64,000 bases of DNA from Agromyces sp. Marseille-P2726 (GCF_902809835.1 NZ_CADDWM010000014.1:372001-436000); one strand, 5' to 3'. Positions 1-11,471 are shown, counted from the stretch's first letter. Notes: generated by a model not told the origin, from the letters alone. Program-made: numbers and translations.

Positions 1-173
1 AGGTAGGACGAGAAGGGCGAGCCCTCGAGGTATTCGGCGGGCGGCGTGATGGCCGACGCGAGGTCGGGAACGATGGAGCCGGCGGCGAGGGCGACGCCTC
101 CGGCGAATGCGGTCACCGCGACGAACGCCTGGACGACGAGCAGGGTGATCCGGGTTGCGTGGTTCGCGTCCAT
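1..173 (-). CDS. Partial hypothetical membrane protein (N-terminal part)
   Basis: Reading the minus strand from the ATG at 173 gives an open frame of 57 codons that runs off the left window edge. It begins MDANHATRITLLVVQAF and contains one strongly hydrophobic stretch (about residues 9-33), so it is a membrane-anchored or membrane-embedded protein. The visible part ends in a polar segment. Nothing in it identifies a family. It is read in the same direction as the downstream universal stress gene on the minus strand, 71 bp away. Confidence 0.55.
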   Translation of the reverse strand, partial: MDANHATRITLLVVQAFVAVTAFAGGVALAAGSIVPDLASAITPPAEYLEGSPFSSY

Positions 174-244
174 GCCATCATCATGCGTCTCGACGGCGCG
201 CACGCCGGGGACGAAGGTCCCGCGATCGCGACGAGGTCGTCGGT

Positions 245-3602
<3,358 letters not shown>

Positions 3603-3603
3603 C

Positions 3604-3620
3604 CCCACCGCGCCGGTGGG
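3604..3620 (+). terminator. Short GC-rich hairpin after devR
   Basis: CCCACCG and CGGTGGG form a 7-bp stem with a 3-nt loop directly after the devR stop codon. No T-run follows, so this is a weak terminator or attenuator candidate before the next stress gene. Confidence 0.4.
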
Positions 3621-3636
3621 TGGTGGCCGCGCCGAT

Positions 3637-3650
3637 GTGACCTAGGGCCC
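3637..3650. promoter_or_regulatory. Candidate DevR/DosR-type operator before the second usp gene
   Basis: GTGACCTAGGGCCC matches the DevR-like GGGACC....GGCCC pattern, with one half-site base changed. Its centre (3643.5) lies about 41 bp before the ATG at 3685. A CACCCT hexamer at 3673-3678, six nt before that ATG, suggests a leaderless transcript, so the box would sit at about -41, the usual place for DosR-type activation. The second copy next to this same two-component system raises confidence. Confidence 0.6.
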
Positions 3651-3684
3651 AGTCGGGCGGCCGCACGGGTGTCACCCTGATCGC

Positions 3685-4521
3685 ATGTTCACGAGGGTCA
3701 TTGCGGGCTGGGACGGCACGGCGGAATCGCAAGCGGCGGTCGAATGGGCTGCCGACCGCTACCGGGACCTGCCCCTCATGCTCATCCATGCCATCGGCGG
3801 CAGGCCGACGGACGCCGAGTACCAGCGTGCGACGGGCGAGCTCTCGGCGGAGCGGACGAGGCTCATCGACGTGGCAGAGCAGCTCCGCGCCACGCACCCG
3901 GGCCTTCATCTGCAGACCGAGACCGCCCACGGTTCGGCGATCGAGGCCCTGGAGCCGCAGCTCGGGCCCGACACCCTCGTCGTGGTGGGCGGGCCGGACC
4001 ACCCTCGGGCGACCCGGTGGACGCTCGGGTCCCGCCTGGCCGGCCGCCGCGGCGGGGGAACCGTGGCGGTCGTCCCCGCGGTCCCGGCGACCGAGCGGCC
4101 GCTCGGGGTCGTCGTCGGAGTGGACGGCTCCCACGCCTCGCTCGCCGCCGTCGAACTCGCCGCGGCCGAGGCGGATCGACTCGGCTCGTCGCTCGAGGTG
4201 GTGCACGCCTGGCAGATTCCGCAGGAGTGGGACACGGCGTACCACGAGTACTCCTCCGACGTCGCGACCCTCGAGGAGATCCATCATGGACTCCTGGATG
4301 ATGCCATCGAGTTCGCGCATGGGCTCGGGGCGAGCCCGACGGGCCGACTGGAGGCCGGACGCCCGACCGAGGTGCTCCGCAGGCTCGGAGCCGACTCCGC
4401 CCTCCTCGTCGTGGCGAGCCATGGCGCACGAGGACTCTCCCGTTTCTTCCTCGGCTCGGTCAGCCACGACCTGCTCGTCGAGCCGCCGTCGCCGGTGCTC
4501 ATCGTCGCTCCACGTTCATGA
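3685..4521 (+). CDS. Universal stress protein, two tandem Usp domains
   Basis: The 278-residue protein has two Usp domains (about 1-135 and 140-278). The second retains the ATP-loop pattern, ASHGARGLSRFFLGSVS, while the equivalent loop in the first half is degenerate (VGGPDHPRATRW). This is the mirror image of the stress protein on the other side of the DevS/DevR genes, where the first half keeps the motif. The start is probably leaderless: CACCCT ends 6 nt before the ATG. A DevR-like box is centred near -41. It probably acts in the cytoplasm in stress or dormancy physiology, as inferred from family and neighbours. The TM2 gene follows after 15 bp. Confidence 0.92.
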   Translation: MFTRVIAGWDGTAESQAAVEWAADRYRDLPLMLIHAIGGRPTDAEYQRATGELSAERTRLIDVAEQLRATHPGLHLQTETAHGSAIEALEPQLGPDTLVVVGGPDHPRATRWTLGSRLAGRRGGGTVAVVPAVPATERPLGVVVGVDGSHASLAAVELAAAEADRLGSSLEVVHAWQIPQEWDTAYHEYSSDVATLEEIHHGLLDDAIEFAHGLGASPTGRLEAGRPTEVLRRLGADSALLVVASHGARGLSRFFLGSVSHDLLVEPPSPVLIVAPRS

Positions 4522-4536
4522 CCGAAGGAGGTCAAC

Positions 4537-4941
4537 ATGTCCGCCAACACCCCCGCAACGAGCCCGCCCGGGCCCCTGCCGGCCCAGTCGACCGCACTGT
4601 CCGACCGATCCTTCATCGCGACCTGGATGTTCTCGTGGCTGCTGGGATTCCTCGGCGTCGACCGCTTCTACCTCGGCAAGGTCGGCACGGGCATCGTGAA
4701 GCTCCTGACGATCGGCGGACTGGGGATCTGGTGGCTGATCGACCTGATCCTGACCCTCGCCGGCGTGCAGCGTGACAAGGAGGGGCGCCTGCTCCCCGAC
4801 TACGAACAGCACAAGATGATCGCCTGGATCATCACCGCCGCCGGGTTCGGACTCTGGATCCTCACGGCTGCCGTCTCCCGGGTCTTCGTCTACGTTCCCG
4901 AGCAGCTCGGTCCGATGATGCCGTGGTGGCAGGGCCTCTGA
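4537..4941 (+). CDS. TM2 domain-containing membrane protein
   Basis: The 134-residue protein has a Pro-rich cytoplasmic N-terminus, then a TM2 domain with the hallmark GFLGVDRFYLGKVGTG turn between two helices (about 27-45 and 52-72), and a third hydrophobic segment near residues 90-112. TM2 proteins are small inner-membrane proteins of unknown biochemical role. A strong ribosome site, GAAGGAGG, sits just before the ATG. Its position 15 bp behind the stress gene suggests a shared transcript. It ends 9 bp from the convergent polymerase gene. Confidence 0.9.
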   Translation: MSANTPATSPPGPLPAQSTALSDRSFIATWMFSWLLGFLGVDRFYLGKVGTGIVKLLTIGGLGIWWLIDLILTLAGVQRDKEGRLLPDYEQHKMIAWIITAAGFGLWILTAAVSRVFVYVPEQLGPMMPWWQGL

Positions 4942-4950
4942 TCGTCGACG

Positions 4951-6033
4951 TCACCAGCCGCCGCGGGTCGGGGTGTGCCCTTCTCGCGCGTCGTCGGGCA
5001 TGGGCATCTCGGCCCGCACTCCAAGCAGCCGCACCGGTCGGCCACGCTCGAGTCGGTCGTGCAGCAGTCCGAGGATCCGCTCGACGACGTCGTCCCGGTC
5101 TGAGGTCTCGGGGATCTTCCGCTGGTACGTCTTGGTGATGAACGGCGCGTAGCGCACCTTCAGCGTCAGCCCGATCACCGGGCGGCCCTCGGCCGCGACA
5201 TCCTCGAGCACCTGCACGGCGAGCTCGCGCACGGCCTCCTCGATCTGCGCGGGCTCGGTGAGGTTCTGCTGGTAGGTCGTCTCGCGGCTGTGGCCGCGCG
5301 CCACCCACGGGGAATCGTCGACCACCCGCGCGCCCTCGCCGCGACCGAGCGTCTGGTACCAGGGGCCCATCTTCGGGCCGAACTCCGCCACGAGCTCCGA
5401 CGGGTCGGCGGTCGCCAGCTGCGCGACCGTCACGACGCCGTGCTCGGCAAGGCGGCGCGAGATCTTCGAACCGACGCCCCACAGGCCGATCGTCGGTCGA
5501 TCTCCCATGACCTCGAGCCAGTTGTCGGCAGTGAGCCGGAACACCCCGCGCGGCTTGGCGAACCCGGTCGCCACCTTGGCACGCACGAGCGTGTCGCCGA
5601 TGCCGATGCTGCAGTGCAGGCTCGTCCGGTCGAGCACGGCACGTTGCACCTGTCGCGCATACGCCTCGGGATCGTCGGTCCGCACGCCGATGAACGCCTC
5701 GTCCCATCCGAGCACCTGCACGGTCGCACCCGGTTGGGCTCGCAGCGTCGACATGACGGCGACGGATGCCGCGGTGTACGCCTCGGCGTCGACGGGAAGG
5801 ATCACGGCGTCGGGCGCCTTCCGCGCAGCGAGGCGCAGCGGCATCCCGGAGCCGACACCGTACTCGCGAGCCTCGTAGGACGCGGTGGAGACCACGGCTC
5901 GCTCGGTCGGATCACCGCGCCCGCCGACGATGACCGGCCTGCCCGCGAGTTCGGGGCGTCGCAGCACCTCGACCGCGGCGATGAACTGGTCGAGGTCGAC
6001 GTGCAGCACCCAGGTGTCCGAGCCGTCGCTCAC
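4951..6033 (-). CDS. dinB: DinB-type Y-family DNA polymerase (Pol IV-like)
   Basis: The 360-residue protein has the Y-family palm signature HVDLDQFIAAVE at the N-terminus, the VSTASYEAREYGVGSGMP finger region, a second catalytic motif WDEAF, and a helix-hairpin-helix region (VTVAQLATADPSEL). It should copy damaged templates. The usual S-x-DEAF/Y is LGWDEAF here, and the C-terminus lacks an obvious clamp-binding QLSLF-type peptide, so it belongs to an actinobacterial DinB branch rather than classical Pol IV. The GTG at 6033 is chosen because CAGACT ends exactly 6 nt upstream, the leaderless pattern seen throughout this window; an ATG at 6063 is the alternative. No SOS box was recognised. Confidence 0.88.
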   Translation of the reverse strand: MSDGSDTWVLHVDLDQFIAAVEVLRRPELAGRPVIVGGRGDPTERAVVSTASYEAREYGVGSGMPLRLAARKAPDAVILPVDAEAYTAASVAVMSTLRAQPGATVQVLGWDEAFIGVRTDDPEAYARQVQRAVLDRTSLHCSIGIGDTLVRAKVATGFAKPRGVFRLTADNWLEVMGDRPTIGLWGVGSKISRRLAEHGVVTVAQLATADPSELVAEFGPKMGPWYQTLGRGEGARVVDDSPWVARGHSRETTYQQNLTEPAQIEEAVRELAVQVLEDVAAEGRPVIGLTLKVRYAPFITKTYQRKIPETSDRDDVVERILGLLHDRLERGRPVRLLGVRAEMPMPDDAREGHTPTRGGW

Positions 6034-6194
6034 CCGACCAGTCTGCCTGCTGACGCGCCGCATGCGTGCGTCGCACTGCGGTTCGGCGCTCGTATGCTGC
6101 GCACATAGCGCGAAATTCAAGCGCTCGGCAAGGGGTTGCAGCCCCGATCCGGCGCGTGGTTTCGTGTTGCCACCCCCTAACAGAAGGAGCACTC

Positions 6195-6467
6195 ATGGGT
6201 TTCCTCGCATTTCTGATCCTCGGCCTCATCGCCGGTGCCATCGCGAAGCTGATCCTGCCCGGCAAGCAGGGCGGCGGATGGCTCGTCACGCTGTTGCTCG
6301 GCGTCGTGGGCGCCCTGCTCGGCGGCTGGATCGGCAGCCTGCTGTTCGGCGTCGGTCTCGAGGAGTTCTGGGACCTCAGCACGTGGCTGCTCGCCATCGC
6401 GGGCTCCATCATCGTGCTGCTGATCTGGGGTCTCATCACGCGCAACCGCAGCCGCTCCGCCACCTGA
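6195..6467 (+). CDS. GlsB/YeaQ/YmgE family stress-response membrane protein
   Basis: The 90-residue protein is almost entirely hydrophobic with three glycine-rich helices, starting MGFLAFLILGLIAGAIAKL and containing the family-typical PGKQGGGW turn and LGGWIGSLLFG. These are transglycosylase-associated-family membrane proteins linked to stress in several bacteria; the biochemical function is unknown. The ATG is fixed by AGAAGGAG 5 nt upstream. It is divergent from the polymerase gene and ends in front of a 16-bp perfect hairpin. Confidence 0.93.
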   Translation: MGFLAFLILGLIAGAIAKLILPGKQGGGWLVTLLLGVVGALLGGWIGSLLFGVGLEEFWDLSTWLLAIAGSIIVLLIWGLITRNRSRSAT

Positions 6468-6484
6468 TCCGGCGTAATTCACAC

Positions 6485-6521
6485 ATCGAGCGGATGACGC
6501 GACCGGCGTCATCCGCTCGAT
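6485..6521. terminator. Bidirectional hairpin terminator between convergent genes
   Basis: ATCGAGCGGATGACGC and its exact reverse complement form a 16-bp perfect stem around the 5-nt loop GACCG. It sits between the ends of the GlsB-like gene and the LysR-like gene, so it can serve both. It lacks a long T-run, which is common in this GC range. Confidence 0.75.
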
Positions 6522-6570
6522 GGCGTTCCGGGCGTGGTCACGCTTGAAGGTGCTGCCGGTAGGTCCGGTC

Positions 6571-7278
6571 TTATCGCCCGCGTCCGCCACGCTTGCGAAC
6601 GGCTCGGCCGGAGCGAGCGGATGCCCCGCGGCGGGCGTTGCGGCCGGGCGTTCCGCCCTTCGCGCCCGCGCTGCCCTTCCCGCCCATGGTGTCGGCCCTT
6701 TCGATCGACGATGGCTTGGACGCGGCCGAGCCGGGTCCGTCGTCCGCGCCGCGAGAGCTCCGGGCGGTGCGTCCGCGCACCACCCCCACGAACTCCTGGA
6801 TATCCGCGTCATCGCGGTCGACCCGCCACACGAGCGCGATGCGCGTGGGCGCGGCATCCGTCACCGGCACCGCCACGACGTCGCGGCGGTGGTGCAGGCG
6901 AGCGACCCCGTGGGGCACGATCGCGTACCCCGCGCCGGCAGCGATCAGCTCGATCGTCATCGCGGCCTCCGTCTGCATCGGTGCGCGCAGCTCGGTCTCG
7001 AGGTCGGCCGTCGTGAGCGACTCGGCGTCGGCGAAGGCGTGGTCCTTCGGCAGCACCGCGACGGGCGCCTCCTCCCAGAGCGGGATCGCGTGCATCGCAT
7101 CCGCCTCGATGGGCAGCCGCACGAACGCGAGATCGGCGCGACCAGCGACGAGGTCGGCGAGCTGCTCGGCCTGCTCGACCCGCATCGCCTCGATCGGGAG
7201 GTCGGGGCGACGTTCCGCCCAGGTGCGGAGCCATTTCGCCGGACTCACCCCGGCGACGTAGCGGAGCGTCAGCACCAT
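6571..7278 (-). CDS. LysR substrate-binding-domain protein lacking the DNA-binding domain
   Basis: The 235-residue protein starts directly in the effector-binding fold of LysR-type regulators (LTLRYVAGVSPAKWL, LVAGRADLAFVRLP, PVAVLPKDHAFA, AGAGYAIVPHGVARL) and has no N-terminal winged HTH. After about residue 175 the fold gives way to a basic, Gly/Arg/Ser-rich tail. It therefore cannot bind DNA like a normal LysR protein; it may be a ligand-binding or partner protein. TAGCCT ends 6 nt before the ATG, giving a leaderless start, and the gene is divergent from the DUF5997 gene with about 20 bp between starts. That pairing suggests a functional link, which is my inference. Confidence 0.8.
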   Translation of the reverse strand: MVLTLRYVAGVSPAKWLRTWAERRPDLPIEAMRVEQAEQLADLVAGRADLAFVRLPIEADAMHAIPLWEEAPVAVLPKDHAFADAESLTTADLETELRAPMQTEAAMTIELIAAGAGYAIVPHGVARLHHRRDVVAVPVTDAAPTRIALVWRVDRDDADIQEFVGVVRGRTARSSRGADDGPGSAASKPSSIERADTMGGKGSAGAKGGTPGRNARRGASARSGRAVRKRGGRGR

Positions 7279-7300
7279 CCGCTCAGGCTACGGTATGAGG
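7279..7300. promoter_or_regulatory. Divergent, overlapping -10 boxes of two leaderless genes
   Basis: On the minus strand TAGCCT (7285-7290) precedes the ATG at 7278 by 6 nt. On the plus strand TACGGT (7289-7294) precedes the GTG at 7301 by 6 nt. The two hexamers overlap by 2 bp, so two RNA polymerases could not occupy both at once. The -35 elements would lie inside the opposite coding sequence. Confidence 0.6.
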
Positions 7301-7717
7301 GTGAAGCAGCCCCAGTCGATGAAGCCAGAGACCGCCGCGAAGAAGCTCGGGATCCTGCTCGACGCGGCGCCCGAGGAGTTCCGCGACGGCGTCGTCACGC
7401 GGGAGGAGCTGAACGCGCTCCAGTCCGACCCGCCCGAGTGGCTGCAGGTGCTGCGCCGCGAAGGCCCGCACCCGCGGAGCGTGGTCGCCGCGAAGCTCGG
7501 CATCTCGAACTCGGGTCTCGCGCGAGGTGGCGTGACCGATCCGCTCACGACCGCCGAGATCAAGGCGCTGCTGGCTGCGCCGCCGCAGTGGCTGGTGCAG
7601 GAGCGCGCCACCCAGGCGGCGGTGCGTGCCGAGAAGATCCGGATCGCCGAGCGCGACGCCGAGCGCGCATCCCGCCGCTCCGACGCGGGTGGCGGGGGAG
7701 GCGGCGGCGGCGTCTGA
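7301..7717 (+). CDS. DUF5997 family protein
   Basis: The 138-residue protein matches the actinobacterial DUF5997 pattern as I know it: MKPETAAKKLGILLDAAPEEF at the front, two similar helical segments (PPEWLQVLRREGPHPRSVVA and PPQWLVQERATQA), and KLGISNSGLARGGVTDPLT in between. The C-terminus ends in a run of glycines. The two halves look like an internal duplication of a short helical unit. Function is unknown. The GTG at 7301 is favoured by the leaderless TACGGT box; an ATG at 7295 would add two residues. It is divergent from the LysR-effector gene and convergent with the esterase gene. Confidence 0.82.
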   Translation: MKQPQSMKPETAAKKLGILLDAAPEEFRDGVVTREELNALQSDPPEWLQVLRREGPHPRSVVAAKLGISNSGLARGGVTDPLTTAEIKALLAAPPQWLVQERATQAAVRAEKIRIAERDAERASRRSDAGGGGGGGGV

Positions 7718-7750
7718 GCCCGCTGCAGGGTGCAGCGTCGCTCGGGCCGC

Positions 7751-8398
7751 TCAGGCGGCCGACGCGTACTGCGCCCGCAGGAAGCCCTGGATATCGGCGA
7801 GCTCTCGCTCGGCGATCGAGTGGCCGAGTCCCTCATAGATCCGCTCGTCGAGGGCGGCGTGCCGGGGCAGCCACTCCTGGGTGCGAGCGATCGCCTCGGG
7901 AATGATCACGTCGTCGGCGGTGCCGCGACCCCAGAACACGGGTGTCGCGAGCTCGGCGAGCCGCGCGTCGCCATCGCGCTCGCCGGGGAGGGCGAAGCCC
8001 GAGAGGTTCACGGCGAACGCGAACCGCTCCGGCGCACGTCGCAGCAGCTCCATCGCCATGGCGCCACCCTGCGAGAATCCGAGCAGCCCGATGCCGGTCG
8101 CGTTGGGCGCCACCCGGTCGAGCCAGTCGATGATCGCATCGGTCGAGGCATCCGCCGCTTGGATCGATCGTTCGAGCCCGTCGGCCATGAGCGGGAACCA
8201 GGCGTGCCCGTACCCCGTGAAGATGGGTGCACGGAGCGACGCGATCGCCGGTTCGAGCGGCAGGTAGGGCGCGAGGCCGAACAGGTCTCCCTCGTTCGAG
8301 TTGTAGCCGTGCAGGAGCAGCAGCAGGGGTCGGCCCGCCCGGTCGTCTTCGGACGCCGACCAGATCACCGCCTCGTCGTCGACGCGAAACGCAGCCAT
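7751..8398 (-). CDS. Alpha/beta-hydrolase, phospholipase/carboxylesterase family
   Basis: The 215-residue protein has the compact Abhydrolase_2 fold. It shows an oxyanion-region LLLLHGYNSNEGDL, the nucleophile elbow GFSQGG (Ser109), an acidic residue in GTADDVI (Asp162 or Asp163) and the catalytic His193 in GLGHSIAE, in the usual order. It probably hydrolyses short-chain esters in the cytoplasm; no signal peptide is present. The start at 8398 has GGAGGG 4 nt upstream. A longer frame to 8581 would overlap the divergent Nudix gene and is rejected. Confidence 0.88.
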   Translation of the reverse strand: MAAFRVDDEAVIWSASEDDRAGRPLLLLLHGYNSNEGDLFGLAPYLPLEPAIASLRAPIFTGYGHAWFPLMADGLERSIQAADASTDAIIDWLDRVAPNATGIGLLGFSQGGAMAMELLRRAPERFAFAVNLSGFALPGERDGDARLAELATPVFWGRGTADDVIIPEAIARTQEWLPRHAALDERIYEGLGHSIAERELADIQGFLRAQYASAA

Positions 8399-8513
8399 GG
8401 GTCCCTCCGCTCCGGGCGACGGATGCCGCGAGCCGGCCGTTTCCCCGGTGCCCGCGTTCGAGCGTACCCGCCGATTCCGTGAGGTGCGCCGCCCGGTGCG
8501 GCAGAATCGACGC

Positions 8514-9095
8514 ATGGCCGTGCGCACTCCCGACCCGGACTGGACTCCTGACGACGAGCCGGCGTCGGGCCCGCCCGCCAATCCGGGCTGGCTCAGCGAC
8601 CTCGAGCTCGCCGAGATCCGCGGACGGCTGCCCCTGCTCTACGTCGAGGCCGTACCCGTGCGGGTCGATGGCCTGGGGCAGGTTACCGAAGCCGGCGTGC
8701 TGTTGCGCGCCAACTCGCTCGGCGAGATGACCCGCACGATCGTCTCTGGTCGCGTGATGTACGGCGAGACCATCCGCGACGCGTTGTTCCGCCACCTCGA
8801 GAAGGACCTCGGGCCGATGGCGTTCCCGCTGCTGCCCGCCAGCCCGGTGCCGTTCGCGGTGGCCGAGTACTTTCCGCTTCCCGGCATCTCGCCGTTCACC
8901 GACGAACGTCAGCATGCCGTCTCGCTCGCCTACGTCGTGCCCGTGACCGGCACCTGCGAGCCCCGGCAGGATGCGCTCGAGGTGACTTGGATCACGCCCG
9001 CTGAAGCGGTGTCCGAGGCCTTCGCGGCCGAGATGGAGGGCGGCCGTGGCGTGCTGCTGAAGCAGGCCCTCGCCTCGGTCGGTGCCCTCGGCTGA
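8514..9095 (+). CDS. DUF4916 / NUDIX-like hydrolase family protein
   Basis: The 193-residue protein has a Nudix-like box in relaxed form (GETIRDALFRHLEKDLG), inside a beta-rich domain with conserved LLYVEAVPVRVD, FAVAEYFP and DERQHAVSLAYVVPV segments typical of the actinobacterial DUF4916 family. The substrate is unknown. CAGAAT ends 6 nt before the ATG at 8514, so a leaderless start is likely, and a longer frame from 8397 is rejected. It is divergent from the esterase gene with about 115 bp between starts and ends 14 bp from the convergent nucleoside hydrolase gene. Confidence 0.85.
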   Translation: MAVRTPDPDWTPDDEPASGPPANPGWLSDLELAEIRGRLPLLYVEAVPVRVDGLGQVTEAGVLLRANSLGEMTRTIVSGRVMYGETIRDALFRHLEKDLGPMAFPLLPASPVPFAVAEYFPLPGISPFTDERQHAVSLAYVVPVTGTCEPRQDALEVTWITPAEAVSEAFAAEMEGGRGVLLKQALASVGALG

Positions 9096-9109
9096 GCGGC
9101 ATCCCCTCG

Positions 9110-10075
9110 CTACCTGATCGCTCCGCCCAGCCCGAGGGTCTCGAGGAACAGCCGCACGATGCGATCGGCGTCGACCTCGAGCGCGATCTCGACGTTGGTC
9201 CACTCGTCGCCCGCCGTGTTCGGCATCGCCTCATCGGTGGAACGACGGAGGTCGACGAGGGTCTGACCTCGTCCGTATCCGGCCAGCTCCACGCGCACCG
9301 GCCGCGTCTGGGTGCTGAGCGCGTCTGGGTCGACGATCGCGCAGACCGCGCCGGCGTCGCCGATGTGCCCGGTGTACTCCGACCTGCCGCCGTCGGGGCG
9401 TGAGATGCGCACCCCGACGAGGCCACCGACCAGTCGCCCCAGCGCGTCATCGCCGACCTCGAGCGCTCGCGCGACGGGTTCGTCGATCGCGACCCGGTTG
9501 AACACGTCGAGGCCGTACATGTACGTCGGCACGTTGGAGTCGAGCACGATCGCCGCCGCCTCGGGGTCGTGCCACACGTTGAACTCGGCCACCGCGGTCG
9601 CGTTGCCGACGCTCGCCGAGCCGCCCATGAACACGATGCGCTCGAGGTTGCCGACGACTTCGGGATACGTGCGCAGCAGCAGTGCGAGGTTCGTCTGCGG
9701 TGCGAGCGCCACCAGGGTGACCGGGGTCTCATGCTCGAGGATGAGCCGGCGCATCAGCTCGACGGCGCCGACCGATTCGACGCTGCGTGAGCTCGACGGC
9801 AGTGCCACCCCGCCGAGTCCGTCGGCCCCGTGCACGTGCGACGACGCGCGTGCCGGCTCCAGCAGCGGACGCGGTGCGCCCGCGGCGACCGGGATCTGCG
9901 GGGCGCCGGCCGCGTCGAGCACCCGCAGGGTGTTGTCGACGACCTGCGCGAGCGAGGTGTTGCCGGCCACGCACGAGATGCCGAGCACGTCGAGGTCGGG
10001 ATGCCGCACCGCGAAGAGGATGGCGAGGGCATCGTCGATCCCGGTGTCGACATCGAGGATGACGGGAACGCTCAT
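9110..10075 (-). CDS. Inosine-uridine-preferring-type nucleoside hydrolase
   Basis: The 321-residue protein begins with the calcium-binding signature DVDTGIDDA (residues 8-16) of nucleoside hydrolases. It continues with GNTSLAQVVDNTL, the ALAPQTNLALLL segment, FMGGSA and AEFNVWHDPEAA, all family landmarks, and length fits (about 310-330). It should cleave the N-glycosidic bond of ribonucleosides for base salvage in the cytoplasm. TAGCGT ends 6 nt before the ATG, giving another leaderless start. Substrate preference cannot be read from the sequence. Confidence 0.93.
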   Translation of the reverse strand: MSVPVILDVDTGIDDALAILFAVRHPDLDVLGISCVAGNTSLAQVVDNTLRVLDAAGAPQIPVAAGAPRPLLEPARASSHVHGADGLGGVALPSSSRSVESVGAVELMRRLILEHETPVTLVALAPQTNLALLLRTYPEVVGNLERIVFMGGSASVGNATAVAEFNVWHDPEAAAIVLDSNVPTYMYGLDVFNRVAIDEPVARALEVGDDALGRLVGGLVGVRISRPDGGRSEYTGHIGDAGAVCAIVDPDALSTQTRPVRVELAGYGRGQTLVDLRRSTDEAMPNTAGDEWTNVEIALEVDADRIVRLFLETLGLGGAIR

Positions 10076-10100
10076 CGCTCCACGCTACTGCCCGCGCCGC

Positions 10101-11471
10101 TCACGCGAAGTCGCGATTGCCGCGGAACACGTTCTCGGGATCGACCGTGACCTTGATGCGCGCGGCGCGAGCGACATCGGACTCGGCGTAGGCGCCCGAG
10201 TACCCGGCGCCCGGCGCGAGGAACGTGCAGAGCGTGCGATCGGATCCCGCGACCCCGAGCGCCGCGTCGAGCGCCTCGAACGCGCGGGCTGCCGGCTCGG
10301 CGAGCGCGGGCACTCCCATGGCGTGGGCGCTGACGATGTGCGCCTCGCTGACGGCCCCGGCGATGGCGGGGCGGGGCGGCGGTTGGGCGAGCGCCCCGCC
10401 GAGCACGCGCAGCGCGAGTCCCATGACGGGCCGGCCCTCGGGCGACTGCCACGCGGCCACGAGCCGGTCGACGGATGCCTCGTCGAGATCTGCGAGCGCC
10501 GACCAGCCGAAGCCGGGCGACGGATCAGTGGGCTCCTCGGCGATCGCGGTGAGCGCCGGGGCATCGATCGCCCCCCACGTGTCGGCGATGACCGTGCCCG
10601 CGCCGCGGATGCGGTCGAGCGCGTCGCGGGCCGACGGGGAGTCGCCGAGCTCGACCGACTCGACCGAGACGAAGCTCTTGCCGCGCAGCTCGGCGGGAGC
10701 CTCGGGGACGTCGGGGATGCGCACGGCCGTGGCGTGCAGCGCGAGCGTCTCAGGCGCCGTGCGACCTGCGGCCACCGTCGCGCGGAGCACCGCCGCGGCA
10801 TCCGCCCCATCGAAGACGAGGCGGCCACCGGTGAGCACCGGCGCCTCGTGCAGGTCGACCTCGATGGCCGTGACGACACCGAATGCGCCGCCCGCACCTC
10901 GAAGCGCCCAGAGGAGCTCGGGCGCATCGGCGTCGCGCAGCCACCGGTGGCGCCCGTCGGCGGTCAGCAGTTCGACCGCCCGCAGCGAACTCGAGCCGAA
11001 TCCGAACGAGCGGGCGAACCACGCGTGCCCGCCGTTCAGGGTGAACGCCGTGGCGTTGACGACCGCGCTCGAGCCCGACATGGCCACCAGCCCGGTGCCG
11101 GCGAGGGCCTCGAGCACCCGGCCCATCTGGACGCCGGCCCCGATGCGAGCGACCCGCGCGTCGGGGTCGATCTCGAGCAGGTCGAACGCGCCCGTGCGCA
11201 CGAGCACGGCGCCGTCGAGCGTGCCGGATGCACCGTGGCCCGAGGGTTGCACCGCGAGCTGCAGCCCGTCGGCGCGTGCCGCCGCGAGCAGCTCCTGCAG
11301 CTCGGCCACGTCGGCCGGCGAGGCGACGGCCGCGGGATGCTGGTCGATCGCGAGGTTCCACGGGGCGCGGGCGGCATCCCAAGCGGGATCACCCGGGAAC
11401 AGCAGCCGGTCGCCGAGCCGTTCGGCGAGTGCATCGAGGGCGGGGTGCGCGGAGCGCGCAGCGTCGGTCAT
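10101..11471 (-). CDS. FAD-binding oxidoreductase (VAO/BBE-like)
   Basis: The 456-residue protein has the FAD-binding PCMH domain (residues about 40-215), with the covalent-flavin-type histidine in PSGHGASG and the RGAGGAFGVVTAIEVDL segment. It ends in a berberine-bridge-like C-terminus (DPENVFRGNRDFA). The second covalent-link cysteine of bicovalent members appears replaced, since the motif region reads SGSSAVVNATAFTLNGG, so single covalent or non-covalent FAD is expected. The substrate is unknown; sugar or alcohol oxidation would be typical. GGAAGGA lies just before the ATG. It sits 25 bp upstream of the nucleoside hydrolase on the same strand. Confidence 0.85.
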   Translation of the reverse strand: MTDAARSAHPALDALAERLGDRLLFPGDPAWDAARAPWNLAIDQHPAAVASPADVAELQELLAAARADGLQLAVQPSGHGASGTLDGAVLVRTGAFDLLEIDPDARVARIGAGVQMGRVLEALAGTGLVAMSGSSAVVNATAFTLNGGHAWFARSFGFGSSSLRAVELLTADGRHRWLRDADAPELLWALRGAGGAFGVVTAIEVDLHEAPVLTGGRLVFDGADAAAVLRATVAAGRTAPETLALHATAVRIPDVPEAPAELRGKSFVSVESVELGDSPSARDALDRIRGAGTVIADTWGAIDAPALTAIAEEPTDPSPGFGWSALADLDEASVDRLVAAWQSPEGRPVMGLALRVLGGALAQPPPRPAIAGAVSEAHIVSAHAMGVPALAEPAARAFEALDAALGVAGSDRTLCTFLAPGAGYSGAYAESDVARAARIKVTVDPENVFRGNRDFA

